A DNA stretch of 45,624 nucleotides from JBDNFP01 sp041689775 (GCA_041689775.1 JBDNFP010000323.1:1-45624); one strand, 5' to 3'; numbered from the stretch's first letter, positions 26,814-36,262 are shown. The notes: generated from the sequence alone by a model not told the origin. Numbers and translations: made by a program.

Positions 26814-27620
26814 ATGTCAACTACTTCTAGTGTAATTCTTATTACCGGTGCCTCTTCGGGTATCGGCAGAAGTGTGGCCGAGTATCTCTCAGAGCGAGGT
26901 TATCGGGTTTTTGGTGCTAGTAGGAGCCAGCCTGAAAACACAAACTTTGAGTGGTTGGCGATGGATGTTACCAGTGAAGAATCGGTACAGGAAGCAATCA
27001 GGAAATTACTCTCCAAAACCGGACGGATCGATGTGGTTATTAATAATGCGGGTTTAGGTATTGTAGGGCCATTGGAAGAAACCACGGATGAGTTGATTTA
27101 TAAGGTCTTTAATACCAACGTGATGGGGGTACTACGGGTGTGCCGCTGTCTCATTCCGGTATTCCGGGATCAAAAAATGGGGTTGATCATTAATGTGAGC
27201 TCGATTGCAGCCGAAATGGGCCTTCCTTTTCGGGGAATTTACAGTGCAAGTAAAGCTTCACTAGAAATTCTTACCGAATCCCTCAGTATGGAGCTCAAAG
27301 AGTTCAATATTAAAGTATGTAGTGTATTGCCCGGTGATGTAGCCACCAGTATCAATCAAAATCGATTGGTAGTGAGCTTGAAGAAAGAGTCGGTGTACAC
27401 AAACACTTTTTCGAAGGTTCACAAACAAATCAACGATGAAGTGAACCAAGCACCCAAGCCTATCACTATTGCCCGAGTAGTGGCTAAAATTATTGAAGAC
27501 CCCAATCCCCGACTGCACTACGCTGTTGGCCCATTTCTACAAAAGGCTGCTATTTGGCTGCGCATATTACTTCCCCAGCGGATGTTTGAACGACTACTCA
27601 TAAAGTTTTATGGCTTGTAG
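26814..27620 (+). CDS. Short-chain dehydrogenase/reductase
   Basis: This 268-residue classical SDR has the cofactor motif GASSGIG near residues 11-17, NNAG near 79-82, a catalytic Ser in INVSSIAAEMG, and Tyr143/Lys147 in the YSASK motif. It probably uses NAD(P)H; the Arg-rich region after the second strand (GASRSQ) would suit NADP(H), but this is a guess. The substrate cannot be named. An in-frame GTG lies directly before the ATG; the ATG at 26814 is preferred. It stands between the rny terminator and the AAA+ ATPase gene, both on the same strand. Confidence 0.93.
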   Translation: MSTTSSVILITGASSGIGRSVAEYLSERGYRVFGASRSQPENTNFEWLAMDVTSEESVQEAIRKLLSKTGRIDVVINNAGLGIVGPLEETTDELIYKVFNTNVMGVLRVCRCLIPVFRDQKMGLIINVSSIAAEMGLPFRGIYSASKASLEILTESLSMELKEFNIKVCSVLPGDVATSINQNRLVVSLKKESVYTNTFSKVHKQINDEVNQAPKPITIARVVAKIIEDPNPRLHYAVGPFLQKAAIWLRILLPQRMFERLLIKFYGL

Positions 27621-27687
27621 TTTCAAACCATTTTATAGACTGCGTTGTTAGGCTAAGGTAACATCTAGCTTCATTTACCAATCCTAC

Positions 27688-29256
27688 ATGAACTACGCCG
27701 ATTTAAATTCCAAACAACTACTCAAAATTCATACATTGAGCGAATTGAAAGCCGTAGGCTACCGCTCACAGACCATCAAGCAAGAACTTCGGACTAATCT
27801 CATTGAAAAAATCAGAAACAAGGAAGAGGTATTTCCCGGTATCCTGGGGTACGAAGATACCGTCTTGCCCGACGTAGAAAGAGCAATTCTTTCGATGCAT
27901 AATATCAATCTCCTCGGACTACGTGGACAAGCCAAAACCCGGATTGCCCGGATGATGGTTAATCTGCTGGATGAGTATATTCCTTTTGTGGCAGGTACAG
28001 ACCTTAACGATGATCCATTGGAGCCACTTTCGAGGGTAGCGAAGGACATTATTGCTGAAAAGGGTGACGATACTCCAATTGCCTGGATGCACCGTTCAGA
28101 GCGCTACACTGAAAAGTTAGCTACTCCTGATGTTTCCGTGGCAGATCTTATTGGGGATGTTGATCCGATTAAAGCAGCTACTCTGAGGTTACCTTATTCC
28201 GATGAGCGCGTGATCCACTTCGGACTGATTCCTCGTTCGCACCGTGGTATTTTTGTTATCAACGAGCTTCCCGATCTTCAAGCTAGAATTCAGGTAGCAC
28301 TTTTTAATATTTTGCAAGAAGGGGATATTCAAATACGAGGCTTTAAGCTACGCTTGCCCTTAGATATTCAATTTGTATTTACCGCAAATCCAGAGGATTA
28401 TACGAACCGTGGAAGTATTGTTACCCCGTTGAAAGATCGGATCGACAGCCAGATTGTAACGCACTACCCAAAGACGCTTGAAATTGGACAGAAAATCACT
28501 GAACAGGAAGCGGTTATTAAACCTGAGCAAAAAGGATTAGTTCGTGTCAATAATCTGATCAAGGTTCTGATCGAACAGATTGCATTTGAAGCCCGCGAGA
28601 GTGAATACGTAGATAGCAAAAGTGGAGTTTCGGCCAGGATGACTATCTCGGCTTTTGAAAGCCTGCTTAGTGCGGCGGAGCGGCGTGCACTAATTAATAG
28701 CGAAAAAGCTACCCACGTTCGTATCTCGGACCTTTATGGAGTTGTTCCGGCTATCTGTGGTAAGGTAGAGCTCGTATATGAAGGAGAAGTAGAAGGTCCG
28801 GTGATTGTAGCTCAGAACCTGATCGGAAAAGCTATTCGGACTCAATTTCTTAATTTCTTCCCTAATCCTGAAAAAGCAAAGAAAGCAAAGAAGAATCCAT
28901 TTGCCAAAGTCGTAGAGTGGTTTGCGGCGAATAATGAAATGGACCTGATGAGCGATATGACGAATCGTGAATACGAAGCCAGATTAAAGACAATTGATGG
29001 TCTTGATGATATCGTGGAAGAGTTCACTGAGCGCCTTTCGAAAGAAGAAAAACTATTCATGATGGAGTTTGCCCTGCACGGTATGGCCGAGTACTCCTTG
29101 ATTGGTAAGCAAGCACTTGATAAGGGTACCCATTTCAAAGATCTGGTGAGCAGTATGTTCTCGGGGCCCGGAGAAGGTGATGACGATGATCCGAATTATG
29201 GGTTTGATTTTGATGATGACGACGACGACGATGATAATGACGATAGTCCGTTATGA
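27688..29256 (+). CDS. ChlI/MoxR-like AAA+ ATPase with acidic tail
   Basis: This 522-residue AAA+ protein of the magnesium-chelatase subunit I/MoxR class has a Walker A of form GLRGQAKT at 77-84, a variant with Ala-Lys-Thr. A Walker B-like GIFVINELPDL lies near 189-199, and a sensor-1 FTANPEDYTNRG follows downstream. The C-terminal part (about 380-490) is helical, and the last 25 residues are almost all Asp/Asn (encoded by GAY repeats at about 29208-29247). Such ATPases usually act with a VWA-domain partner to insert metals or remodel complexes, but no VWA gene is adjacent here. The absence of other chlorophyll or cobalamin chelatase genes argues against a pigment role. Confidence 0.88.
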   Translation: MNYADLNSKQLLKIHTLSELKAVGYRSQTIKQELRTNLIEKIRNKEEVFPGILGYEDTVLPDVERAILSMHNINLLGLRGQAKTRIARMMVNLLDEYIPFVAGTDLNDDPLEPLSRVAKDIIAEKGDDTPIAWMHRSERYTEKLATPDVSVADLIGDVDPIKAATLRLPYSDERVIHFGLIPRSHRGIFVINELPDLQARIQVALFNILQEGDIQIRGFKLRLPLDIQFVFTANPEDYTNRGSIVTPLKDRIDSQIVTHYPKTLEIGQKITEQEAVIKPEQKGLVRVNNLIKVLIEQIAFEARESEYVDSKSGVSARMTISAFESLLSAAERRALINSEKATHVRISDLYGVVPAICGKVELVYEGEVEGPVIVAQNLIGKAIRTQFLNFFPNPEKAKKAKKNPFAKVVEWFAANNEMDLMSDMTNREYEARLKTIDGLDDIVEEFTERLSKEEKLFMMEFALHGMAEYSLIGKQALDKGTHFKDLVSSMFSGPGEGDDDDPNYGFDFDDDDDDDDNDDSPL

Positions 29257-29287
29257 TCGAGGATAACCTTCAAAACCTAGTATTTAT

Positions 29288-29331
29288 TAACGACGAATGC
29301 CCCTTCAAAACTGAGGGGGCATTCGTCGTTA
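29288..29331. terminator. Bidirectional terminator between the AAA+ gene and recA
   Basis: A perfect 16-bp inverted repeat (29288-29303 with 29316-29331) with a GC-rich core lies between two convergent genes. Confidence 0.85.
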
Positions 29332-29366
29332 GTATAGATAACTAAAAACAAGATAATACTTGATGA

Positions 29367-30425
29367 TCAAGGCTTTCCGTTACTTTCGACATTTGGTTCA
29401 CTTGTGTCCACCAATACTTCGGGGTCACCATGAACCTTGATTTTAATTTTCTTCTCCAAATCCTCCATAAGTTCGGGATTGTCCTTGATCAAGGCCTTAA
29501 CAGCATCCCGGCCTTGTCCGAGTCTGTTTCCGTCGTAGCTAAACCATGATCCGGCTTTCTTAACAATATCAAGCTCTACCGCTAGGTCGATTATTTCCCC
29601 TGCCTTAGAAATTCCTTCTCCGTACATAATATCAAATTCAACGACCTTAAAAGGAGGTGCAAGTTTGTTCTTCACAACCTTCACACGGGTACGGTTACCG
29701 AGGATGTTATCAGCGCTTTCTTTGATTTGTCCAACTCGACGGATGTCCAAACGAACCGAAGCGTAGTACTTTAATGCGTTACCTCCGGTGGTGGTTTCGG
29801 GGTTTCCAAACACCACACCGATTTTCTCACGCAGCTGGTTAATGAAGATACAGCAGCAACCAGTTTTATTTATAACCCCGGTTAGTTTCCTTAGCGCTTG
29901 CGACATTAATCGGGCTTGCAAGCCCATTTTGCTGTCTCCCATTTCACCTTCAAGTTCCGCACGAGGTACGAGTGCAGCCACGGAGTCAATAACGAGTATA
30001 TCAATGGCTCCACTGCTGATCAGGTGTTCGGCAATTTCGAGCGCTTGCTCACCGCTGTCTGGTTGAGAAATCAATAAATTTTTTGTGTCAATACCTAGTT
30101 TCTCTGCGTAAGAGCGATCAAAAGCATGCTCTGCGTCAACGATTGCTGCCAGGCCGCCTTTCTTTTGTGCTTCGGCGATACAGTGCATGGCGAGGGTTGT
30201 CTTACCAGATGATTCTGGACCGTATATTTCTACGACTCTTCCGCGGGGTACACCCCCAATGCCAAGTGCAAGGTCTAGCCCGAGTGAGCCGGTGGAAATA
30301 GTGGGGATATCCAGTACTTTGCTATCGCTAAGACGCATTACTGTACCCTTTCCGTACGTTTTATCTAGTTTTTCGAGTGTAGTTTGCAGTGCTTTTAACT
30401 TGCTGTCTGCATCTGATTGTGCCAT
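29367..30425 (-). CDS. recA: Recombinase A
   Basis: This 352-residue RecA is the ATP-dependent strand-exchange protein of homologous recombination and, in many bacteria, the co-protease for LexA. It has the N-terminal polymerisation segment, Walker A GPESSGKTT at 69-77, the loop containing INQLREKIGVVFGNPETTTGG, and a C-terminal acidic/Gly-rich domain. The ATG at 30423-30425 gives the standard start. I saw no recognisable LexA-type operator in the upstream region, though a 5-bp inverted repeat (CTGGT/ACCAG) lies in its 5' leader. It is single, convergent with the AAA+ gene and divergent from the desaturase pseudogene. Confidence 0.99.
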   Translation of the reverse strand: MAQSDADSKLKALQTTLEKLDKTYGKGTVMRLSDSKVLDIPTISTGSLGLDLALGIGGVPRGRVVEIYGPESSGKTTLAMHCIAEAQKKGGLAAIVDAEHAFDRSYAEKLGIDTKNLLISQPDSGEQALEIAEHLISSGAIDILVIDSVAALVPRAELEGEMGDSKMGLQARLMSQALRKLTGVINKTGCCCIFINQLREKIGVVFGNPETTTGGNALKYYASVRLDIRRVGQIKESADNILGNRTRVKVVKNKLAPPFKVVEFDIMYGEGISKAGEIIDLAVELDIVKKAGSWFSYDGNRLGQGRDAVKALIKDNPELMEDLEKKIKIKVHGDPEVLVDTSEPNVESNGKP

Positions 30426-30852
30426 AAAGGAAGTTTGAAAAGTGTTATTTTATACGATCAAAAACTGGTCAAAGATGCCAAATAACCAGCCCGGAATTTA
30501 TCATACTAGTATGTTGTAAATATATGTTTAAATTTTGACATAGGCAATCAATTCTTGTATTATAGTGTCTGTTTTTTGAGGTAGAAAAGCCCAGTTAGGG
30601 ACAAGGGTATCAAGAATAGATAAAAAGGATAAAAGCTAGTAGAACAACTTGGGATATTAGCAGTACTAAATGCCTGATTATAATAAAGTAAGGCAAATCG
30701 TAGCGTAATCTACAAAAGAATTCAGGATCTTAGAATAGTATGGTCCGAAATATGAACCCATTTTTTTTAAAAACTGACCCTGCTCATCTTTTAGGAAGGG
30801 TACCTCCTGTACTTTTGCTGAAAATTAGTAGTAGTCAAAAATTGTCTTTTTT
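30426..30852. other. Divergent intergenic region recA / desaturase
   Basis: This is 427 bases of AT-rich sequence between divergent genes. It should hold the recA promoter and 5' leader (right of 30426) and the promoter of the broken desaturase (near 30810). I see no further gene, repeat or RNA motif that I can name. Confidence 0.6.
30810..30817 (+). promoter_or_regulatory. -7 box of the broken desaturase gene
   Basis: TACTTTTG matches TANNTTTG and lies 35 bases before the ATG at 30853. A weak TTTT-type -33 region is about 20 bases upstream. The promoter appears intact although the gene is broken. Confidence 0.4.
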
Positions 30853-31602
30853 ATGGAAATCTTACTTTTTTTCGTTGCCCATTGGTACCTGTCACTCTTA
30901 ATGCAAACCTTCTTTTCGCATCGTTACGCAGCCCATAAAATGTTCACGATGAGCCCTGCCTGGGAAAAAGTATTCTATACCCTTACTTAGATTTTTCAAG
31001 GCTCATCTTTTCTAAGTCCTTATGCCTACGGGGTTATGCACCGGTTGCATCATGCCCATGCTGATACCGAAAATGACCCTCATTCTCCGGGTTATTCTAA
31101 AAGCGTATTTGATATGATGTGGAAGACCAAGGATTACTATAATAACATCTTGAATCACCGGGATTCTATTGAACCAAAATTTAAGAAAGGAGTACCATAC
31201 TGGGGATTCATCGAGAAAATAGGCAATTCTTGGATTTCTCGTCTTGGTTGGGGAGTGCTTTATACTTTATTCTACATTCAATTTGCCACTACTGGCTGGG
31301 AGTTTCTCCTTCTTCCGATTCACTACCTGATGGGACCTGTACACGGGGTGATTATCAATTGGTACGCTCACCGTTATGGGTACGTTAATTTCAAGGTGGA
31401 TGATACTGCCAAAAACTTATTACCCTTTGATTTCCTAATGATGGGAGAGTCGTACCACAATAACCATCATAAGTACGGTGGCCGGGCAAATTTTGGTATC
31501 AAATGGCATGAGTTTGACCCTACGTATCCCCTGATTAAACTACTCAATGCCATCAAGGTAATCAGGTTAAAGCCCAATAATGATCTTAACTACATGGGGT
31601 AG
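30853..31602 (+). pseudogene. Fatty-acid (acyl-CoA-type) desaturase interrupted by TAG
   Basis: Read from the ATG at 30853, the frame stays in one phase over 249 codons but has a TAG at 30988-30990 (codon 46). All three histidine boxes of membrane di-iron desaturases are present in that one phase: HRYAAH (23-28, before the stop), HRLHHAHAD (63-71) and YHNNHH (201-206). The residue at the stop sits in FYTLT-stop-IFQGSSFLSP, where relatives have Trp, so TGG to TAG is the simplest change. The downstream part could start at the ATG at 31036 but would lack the first box and membrane helices. The enzyme would introduce a double bond in acyl chains. The rest is free of further damage, which implies a recent mutation or a sequence error. 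Confidence 0.85.
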
Positions 31603-31624
31603 CGGGGAGAAACTAAAAATAAGT

Positions 31625-31664
31625 ATCAAATGGGCCCGATCTTTTACGATTTGGCCCATTTGAT
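31625..31664 (+). terminator. Terminator after the desaturase pseudogene
   Basis: A perfect 12-bp inverted repeat (31625-31636 with 31653-31664) has a 16-base loop, and its right arm runs straight into TTTT. It lies 22 bases after the desaturase stop. Confidence 0.65.
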
Positions 31665-31766
31665 TTTGGGTGATGGTTAGATTGAAATTACTTTTGCGTA
31701 ATGATGCGCCTGGGTGATTGAAAAATCTACCGCAGTCGTTGTCAATTTGTAATTTAATGACACCGT

Positions 31767-32801
31767 ATGTTGTATAAGATTATTGTCGGGTTGGCAGCGC
31801 TTCTTTTGATTTTGGGTATTTATAATCGTGAGTTGCTAAGCTATGGCTGGATGCAGGCCAAAGGACAAATGAGTATCCTAATGAATGTGCAACCTGTGGA
31901 TGAAGTTTTGGCTGATTCTGCTTTCCCAGATTCACTCAAAAAACAGATTTTACTGATTCAGGAAATTAAAAAGTTTGGGGTTGATTCACTCGGGCTCAAC
32001 CCATCGGATAACTATACAACTTTTTACGATCAGCATGGTAAGCCAATTTTGTGGGTATTGACTGCCTCCGAAAAGTATAATTTAAAAGCCGTTGAATGGT
32101 CTTTCCCGATCATTGGAACTTTTGCCTACAAAGGATATTTTGATTCTACCCGAGCGATCCGGGAGGAATTAGTTTTCAAAAATCAAGGATTTGACACCAA
32201 TATCGGGGAGGTTTCGGCTTGGTCTACCTTGGGGTATTTAAAAGATCCAATCCTTTCCAGTATGCTATGCCGGTCGGAGGGGAGTCTTGCCAGTCTTATA
32301 CTGCATGAATTGACCCACGGAACCCTCTTCGTAAAGAATAACCTGGAACTCAATGAAAATTTGGCCAGTTTCGTAGGAGATGTAGGAGCACTACGATTTT
32401 TGCAATATAAATACGGTCCTGATTCGGAGGAATTGAACAAATACGAATTCTCCAAACGATACAACGAGGCTTATTCAAATCACGTCCTGAGAGGTGCCCA
32501 AAAGCTTGATAGCTTGTATACTACCTTCGAGACTTCCCAACCAGATTCTAGGAAGGACTTTCTCAAAACTGAGATGATCAGACAAATTGTCGCAACGACT
32601 GATACACTACTTGGAGGAAAGCTGACGTTCAGTAAGAAAAGAACAGTAGACGAAACTAAACTTCCAAATAATGCGTATTTTATAGGGTATAAGACGTATA
32701 AATCGAAGCAAAATAGCTTCCGAAAAGAGTTCAATGAGAACTTTAACGCTGATTTTAAAAAATACCTACACTACTTAAAGGAAAAATATCCTTCACTATG
32801 A
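31767..32801 (+). CDS. Predicted membrane-anchored aminopeptidase (COG4324 type)
   Basis: This 344-residue protein has an N-terminal hydrophobic segment (about 4-20, KIIVGLAALLLILGIY) that should anchor it in the inner membrane with the domain outside. The zinc motif is HELTH at 180-184 (His180, Glu181, His184), followed by NENLASFVGD with Glu197 as the probable third ligand, an arrangement typical of the predicted aminopeptidase family PF10023. The substrate is unknown. Its stop overlaps the start of the DUF3108 gene (ATGA), so the two are translationally coupled. Confidence 0.87.
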   Translation: MLYKIIVGLAALLLILGIYNRELLSYGWMQAKGQMSILMNVQPVDEVLADSAFPDSLKKQILLIQEIKKFGVDSLGLNPSDNYTTFYDQHGKPILWVLTASEKYNLKAVEWSFPIIGTFAYKGYFDSTRAIREELVFKNQGFDTNIGEVSAWSTLGYLKDPILSSMLCRSEGSLASLILHELTHGTLFVKNNLELNENLASFVGDVGALRFLQYKYGPDSEELNKYEFSKRYNEAYSNHVLRGAQKLDSLYTTFETSQPDSRKDFLKTEMIRQIVATTDTLLGGKLTFSKKRTVDETKLPNNAYFIGYKTYKSKQNSFRKEFNENFNADFKKYLHYLKEKYPSL

Positions 32802-33616
32802 ACACAGTACATTACTACTTGAAAAAATATTACAAGTTACTTTCCTTAGCCGGGATTGTGCTACTTGTGATGCTTGCTTTCAAAAGTAAAGATAACTACC
32901 GGGAAGTTTCGAATACTAGTTTTGGGGCAGGAGAAAAACTCGGGTACAGGGTTCACTATGGATTTATTAATGCGGCAGAGGCTGAGATAGAAGTTGGACG
33001 GGCCATTGTGAAAATCAATAACCGTCCTTGCTACAAGGTAAATGTTTCGGGTAAAACCGTTGGTGCGTTTGATTTGGTATCCCGCGTTCGGGATACATGG
33101 AGATCCTACATTGATACTTCGGCTATTTTACCCCAAATGTTTTATCAGCACATAGAAGAAAACAAATACCGGAAAGAAGAAACGGTGACCTTTAACCATG
33201 GCAGCGATGTGGCATACGCCGAGAAAAAAGGAGAAAAAAAATTCTTTAAGGTACCCAACAATATCCATGATGTGATTAGTGGATATTATTTCTTGCGAAC
33301 TCTGAATTTTGATAATATAAAGATAGGAGAGGTAGTAGAAGTACCTACTTTTTTTTCCGGTGAAGTATATCCTATGCGGGTAAAGTACGGTGGGAAGGGG
33401 GTGGTGAAAACCAGATTCGGTAAAATAAATGTGATTAAATTGAATCCGATATTACCCGAGAATAAGCTTTTTAAAGGGGAGAACTCTATTCGTATATGGG
33501 TATCCGATGATGAGAATAAGGTGCCCGTAAAAGTTGAAGTAGATCTCTGGATTGGGGCCATCGAGATGGACCTCCAAACCTACAAAGGATTGCGCCAGCC
33601 CTTTAAGTGGTTGTAA
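32798..33616 (+). CDS. DUF3108 protein
   Basis: This 272-residue DUF3108 protein has an N-terminal membrane segment or signal (about 12-28, LLSLAGIVLLVMLAF). A beta-rich domain follows with GEKLGYRVHYGFINAAEAEIEV, a central NNIHDVISGYYFLRTL helix and a C-terminal RIWVSDDENKVPVKVEV strand pair, a form seen in periplasmic or outer-membrane-associated lipocalin-like proteins. The function is unknown. It overlaps the aminopeptidase gene by four bases and its 3' end overlaps the convergent FemAB-like gene by 14 bases. Confidence 0.87.
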   Translation: MNTVHYYLKKYYKLLSLAGIVLLVMLAFKSKDNYREVSNTSFGAGEKLGYRVHYGFINAAEAEIEVGRAIVKINNRPCYKVNVSGKTVGAFDLVSRVRDTWRSYIDTSAILPQMFYQHIEENKYRKEETVTFNHGSDVAYAEKKGEKKFFKVPNNIHDVISGYYFLRTLNFDNIKIGEVVEVPTFFSGEVYPMRVKYGGKGVVKTRFGKINVIKLNPILPENKLFKGENSIRIWVSDDENKVPVKVEVDLWIGAIEMDLQTYKGLRQPFKWL

Positions 33617-34580
33617 GCCATCGTTTCCTCCACTCTTGAAGCTGCCTGAATGGAAAGGGTAGCTTATTTTTTTTTATTGTGATGTACTCGTGTCTCTTGG
33701 CCCCAAAACTTTCGTAGAAGCTCGCAATGGAGTCTATATCCGGACTTTCAAAGTCGAAGGTCCCCGTTAGATCCATAGATTGTAAGTAACTATCGAGCAG
33801 GTAGGTCCGGGCGTTGCCCTTTCGGCCGGTTAAATCCGCCGCATTAAACAAGTAGATAGTTCGGTCTAGGTATTTAAAAAACAGGCATCCTGCGTGAATA
33901 GTGTTCTGACGAACGGCATATTGTAGTTTCAGGTACCCTTTTTTCTTTCCCTCCAAAAATAACCGGTGCAACTGAGCATGGGCATCCTTGTTTACCCCGC
34001 CGTGAATACTCTGCTCATGATTTTTTTGAAATAGAGTAAGTAAAGGCTCTATTTCCACAGAGTCTTTGATCTCCCAGTCCCAACCAAACGATCTTTTTAA
34101 ATTTAATAGCCTGTCCTTGCTATAATTACTGCGGATTGTATTTTTATTGCTTTTTACGCCCAGATAATGTGTAGCCTGAATATCAAAAGATAGGTCGGTC
34201 GATTCACTAAGTAAAGGATGCACTAGCGAGAAGCATTCTGGATGAAAAGCGTAGCTTGAAATATAGCCAAAGTGGCTGTTCAGTACTTTCAGGAAGTCCC
34301 GGACATTGTATGCGGTGATTTCTGAAATAGAAAAAAAGCCAAGAAACTGGCAAAAAAGAGGTTGCTGAATAACCTGCATACCCCATTTCTTCCGGACGGG
34401 AAGCGGTAAAATGATGTGGTAGTCTGAGGAAGAAGGCCAAACCAGGGCTTGCCATTGGGGTGATACGCAGTCGAGGTACCAGGTGCTTGCGTAGGGAATA
34501 GAATACCCCGACCGTTCAATCAGGGTATTCCAATCAGTATCATTTATTTGGCTTCGAAGTACTAGTACCGGTTCGATCAC
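33603..34580 (-). CDS. FemAB/GNAT-like acyltransferase
   Basis: This is a 325-residue protein of the FemAB-related GNAT fold (PF13480-like). The C-terminal half has the fold's usual pattern: HAGCLFFKYLDRTIYLFNAAD, then a helix with RTYLLDSYLQ and a strand with FDFESPDIDSIASFYESFGA. Family members transfer amino acids or acyl groups to cell-wall or lipid substrates; the substrate here is not readable. The start is GTG at 34578-34580, immediately after the dnaA stop (TAG-GTG), so it is probably expressed by coupling to dnaA. It has no obvious link in function to replication. The 3' end overlaps the DUF3108 gene. Confidence 0.75.
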   Translation of the reverse strand: MIEPVLVLRSQINDTDWNTLIERSGYSIPYASTWYLDCVSPQWQALVWPSSSDYHIILPLPVRKKWGMQVIQQPLFCQFLGFFSISEITAYNVRDFLKVLNSHFGYISSYAFHPECFSLVHPLLSESTDLSFDIQATHYLGVKSNKNTIRSNYSKDRLLNLKRSFGWDWEIKDSVEIEPLLTLFQKNHEQSIHGGVNKDAHAQLHRLFLEGKKKGYLKLQYAVRQNTIHAGCLFFKYLDRTIYLFNAADLTGRKGNARTYLLDSYLQSMDLTGTFDFESPDIDSIASFYESFGAKRHEYITIKKNKLPFPFRQLQEWRKRWLTTT

Positions 34581-36032
34581 CTATTTAAAGTAGCTTCTCA
34601 GTTTATGAATTGTCTCTTCCACATCAGGATTATCACCGATCATTTGATTCACTGCCTGGATGGAGTGAATTACTGTACTGTGATCACGTCCACCAAAGTG
34701 ATAACCAATGGATTTCAGTGGAAGATCAGTATATTCCTTAGCCAGAAACATGGCTAGCTGACGTGGGTACACATTTTCTTTCTTACGACTCTTACTTTTC
34801 ATGTCAGCAATACTAACCTTGAAGTAGTCGGCGATTATTTCCTGAATTGTATCGATCGTCACTTCCTTCTCCTCATTCATGACGATGTTTTTGAGGGTAT
34901 TTTTGGCTAGCTCTACGCTAATTACCTGACGGGTTAGGGAAGCTTGGGCCATCAAAGAAATAATAACACCCTCCAACTCGCGTACGTTAGAGCTAACGCT
35001 ATGGGCGATATATTCAATAACATCGTACTCAATAAATACACCCTCAGCCTGTAACTTTTTCTGGATAATCGCAATCCTTGTTTCGAAATCGGGAGTCTGT
35101 AAGTCAGCCGTTAAGCCCCATTTAAAGCGAGATAGTAGTCGGTCCTGTAAGCCCTTTAGTTCGCGGGGAGGACGGTCGCTCGTCATGATAATTTGCTTTC
35201 CAAGCTGATGCAAGTGATTGAAAATATGGAAGAAGGTATCCTGCGTTTTTTCTTTACCGGAAAGAAACTGCACGTCGTCAATAACCAGCACATCCACTTT
35301 CATATAGAAGTCGTTAAACTCCTGCAAAACGTTATTTCGGATAGCATTGATAAACTGATTGGTAAATTTCTCGGAAGAGACGTACATCACAATCTTATCA
35401 TTGAAATGATTGCGAATGTAATTGCCAATGGCCTGCACCAAGTGCGTTTTCCCTAGTCCTACCCCTCCATACACCATTAACGGATTGAATGAAGTAAGGC
35501 CGGGACGCTGCGCTACGGCAAAGCCCGCTGAGCGGGCAAGGCGGTTGCAGTCTCCTTCGATAAAGTTATCAAAAGAGTAATTTGGGTTAAGATAGGTGTC
35601 GAGTTGAAGCGAATCCTGATCTTTGGGAGGTTTATTTGCTAATCGCGGATCTGTCTGAAAATTATCTGGGCGATAGGTTTGCGGGGTCTTAACCGTTGGG
35701 ACGTTCACCGTTAGTGGTTGGTGTCGTTCGGTGCCCGGATCTACTATTATGGAGTACTCCAAAAGGCCATCACGACCGATAGAAGCATCCAGTGCTTTGC
35801 GTAAAAGGTGTACGTAATTATCTTCAAGCCATTCGTAAAAAAACTGACTAGGCACCTGAATAGTAAGAACTTTTCCGTACAGTTTCAGGGGGCGTATCGG
35901 CTCAAACCATGTGTTATAGCTTTGATCCGGAATATTATCCTGGACTACACGTAAACACTTATCCCATACAATATCCACTTCGCGCGGAGCAGCGACTCTT
36001 TCCAATGTGATACTTAGTTGGTCTTGTGTCAT
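34581..36032 (-). CDS. dnaA: Chromosomal replication initiator DnaA
   Basis: DnaA is the AAA+ initiator that binds oriC and loads the helicase. From the chosen start it is 483 residues: domain I (about 15-85, with DNIPDQSYNTWFEPIRPL), a linker, the AAA+ domain with YGGVGLGKTHL and VLVIDDVQFLSG, and a C-terminal domain IV with the GGRDHSTVIHSI DNA-binding signature. The frame extends seven codons to a TTG at 36053; the ATG at 36030-36032 is more likely. It is divergent from mutA. Neither dnaN nor a cluster of DnaA boxes is visible nearby, so oriC is not indicated here. Confidence 0.98.
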   Translation of the reverse strand: MTQDQLSITLERVAAPREVDIVWDKCLRVVQDNIPDQSYNTWFEPIRPLKLYGKVLTIQVPSQFFYEWLEDNYVHLLRKALDASIGRDGLLEYSIIVDPGTERHQPLTVNVPTVKTPQTYRPDNFQTDPRLANKPPKDQDSLQLDTYLNPNYSFDNFIEGDCNRLARSAGFAVAQRPGLTSFNPLMVYGGVGLGKTHLVQAIGNYIRNHFNDKIVMYVSSEKFTNQFINAIRNNVLQEFNDFYMKVDVLVIDDVQFLSGKEKTQDTFFHIFNHLHQLGKQIIMTSDRPPRELKGLQDRLLSRFKWGLTADLQTPDFETRIAIIQKKLQAEGVFIEYDVIEYIAHSVSSNVRELEGVIISLMAQASLTRQVISVELAKNTLKNIVMNEEKEVTIDTIQEIIADYFKVSIADMKSKSRKKENVYPRQLAMFLAKEYTDLPLKSIGYHFGGRDHSTVIHSIQAVNQMIGDNPDVEETIHKLRSYFK

Positions 36033-36262
36033 GTTCAATTTTAGGGAGGTCAAAGATAGTAATTTGATCCCGTGACTATCAAAAGAGTTTTGAATTTAAC
36101 ACTACGATTACCAGAAATCAAGTCCGTTTGTGAATCTACTGGAAAAGTGCAATGCGATAAAAGGCCAATTCAAAATGGGCCTATGAAGTGATTAAAAAAA
36201 TGTAATCTCAAATTTGTAGTTTTGTTTAATTGTAAATATTTATCAATAAACTTGATTCATTC

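Noticed and set aside
29208..29250. GAY-repeat tract as a stand-alone repeat or CRISPR-like array
   Set aside because: It is the coding sequence of the Asp-rich tail of the AAA+ protein; there are no spaced direct repeats.
31036..31602. Desaturase as a complete 188-residue gene from the internal ATG
   Set aside because: It would lack the first histidine box and the N-terminal membrane helices, and the matching upstream codons lie in the same phase beyond one stop.
34581..36262. oriC next to dnaA
   Set aside because: No cluster of TTATNCACA-type DnaA boxes and no dnaN nearby were seen in the dnaA-mutA intergenic region.
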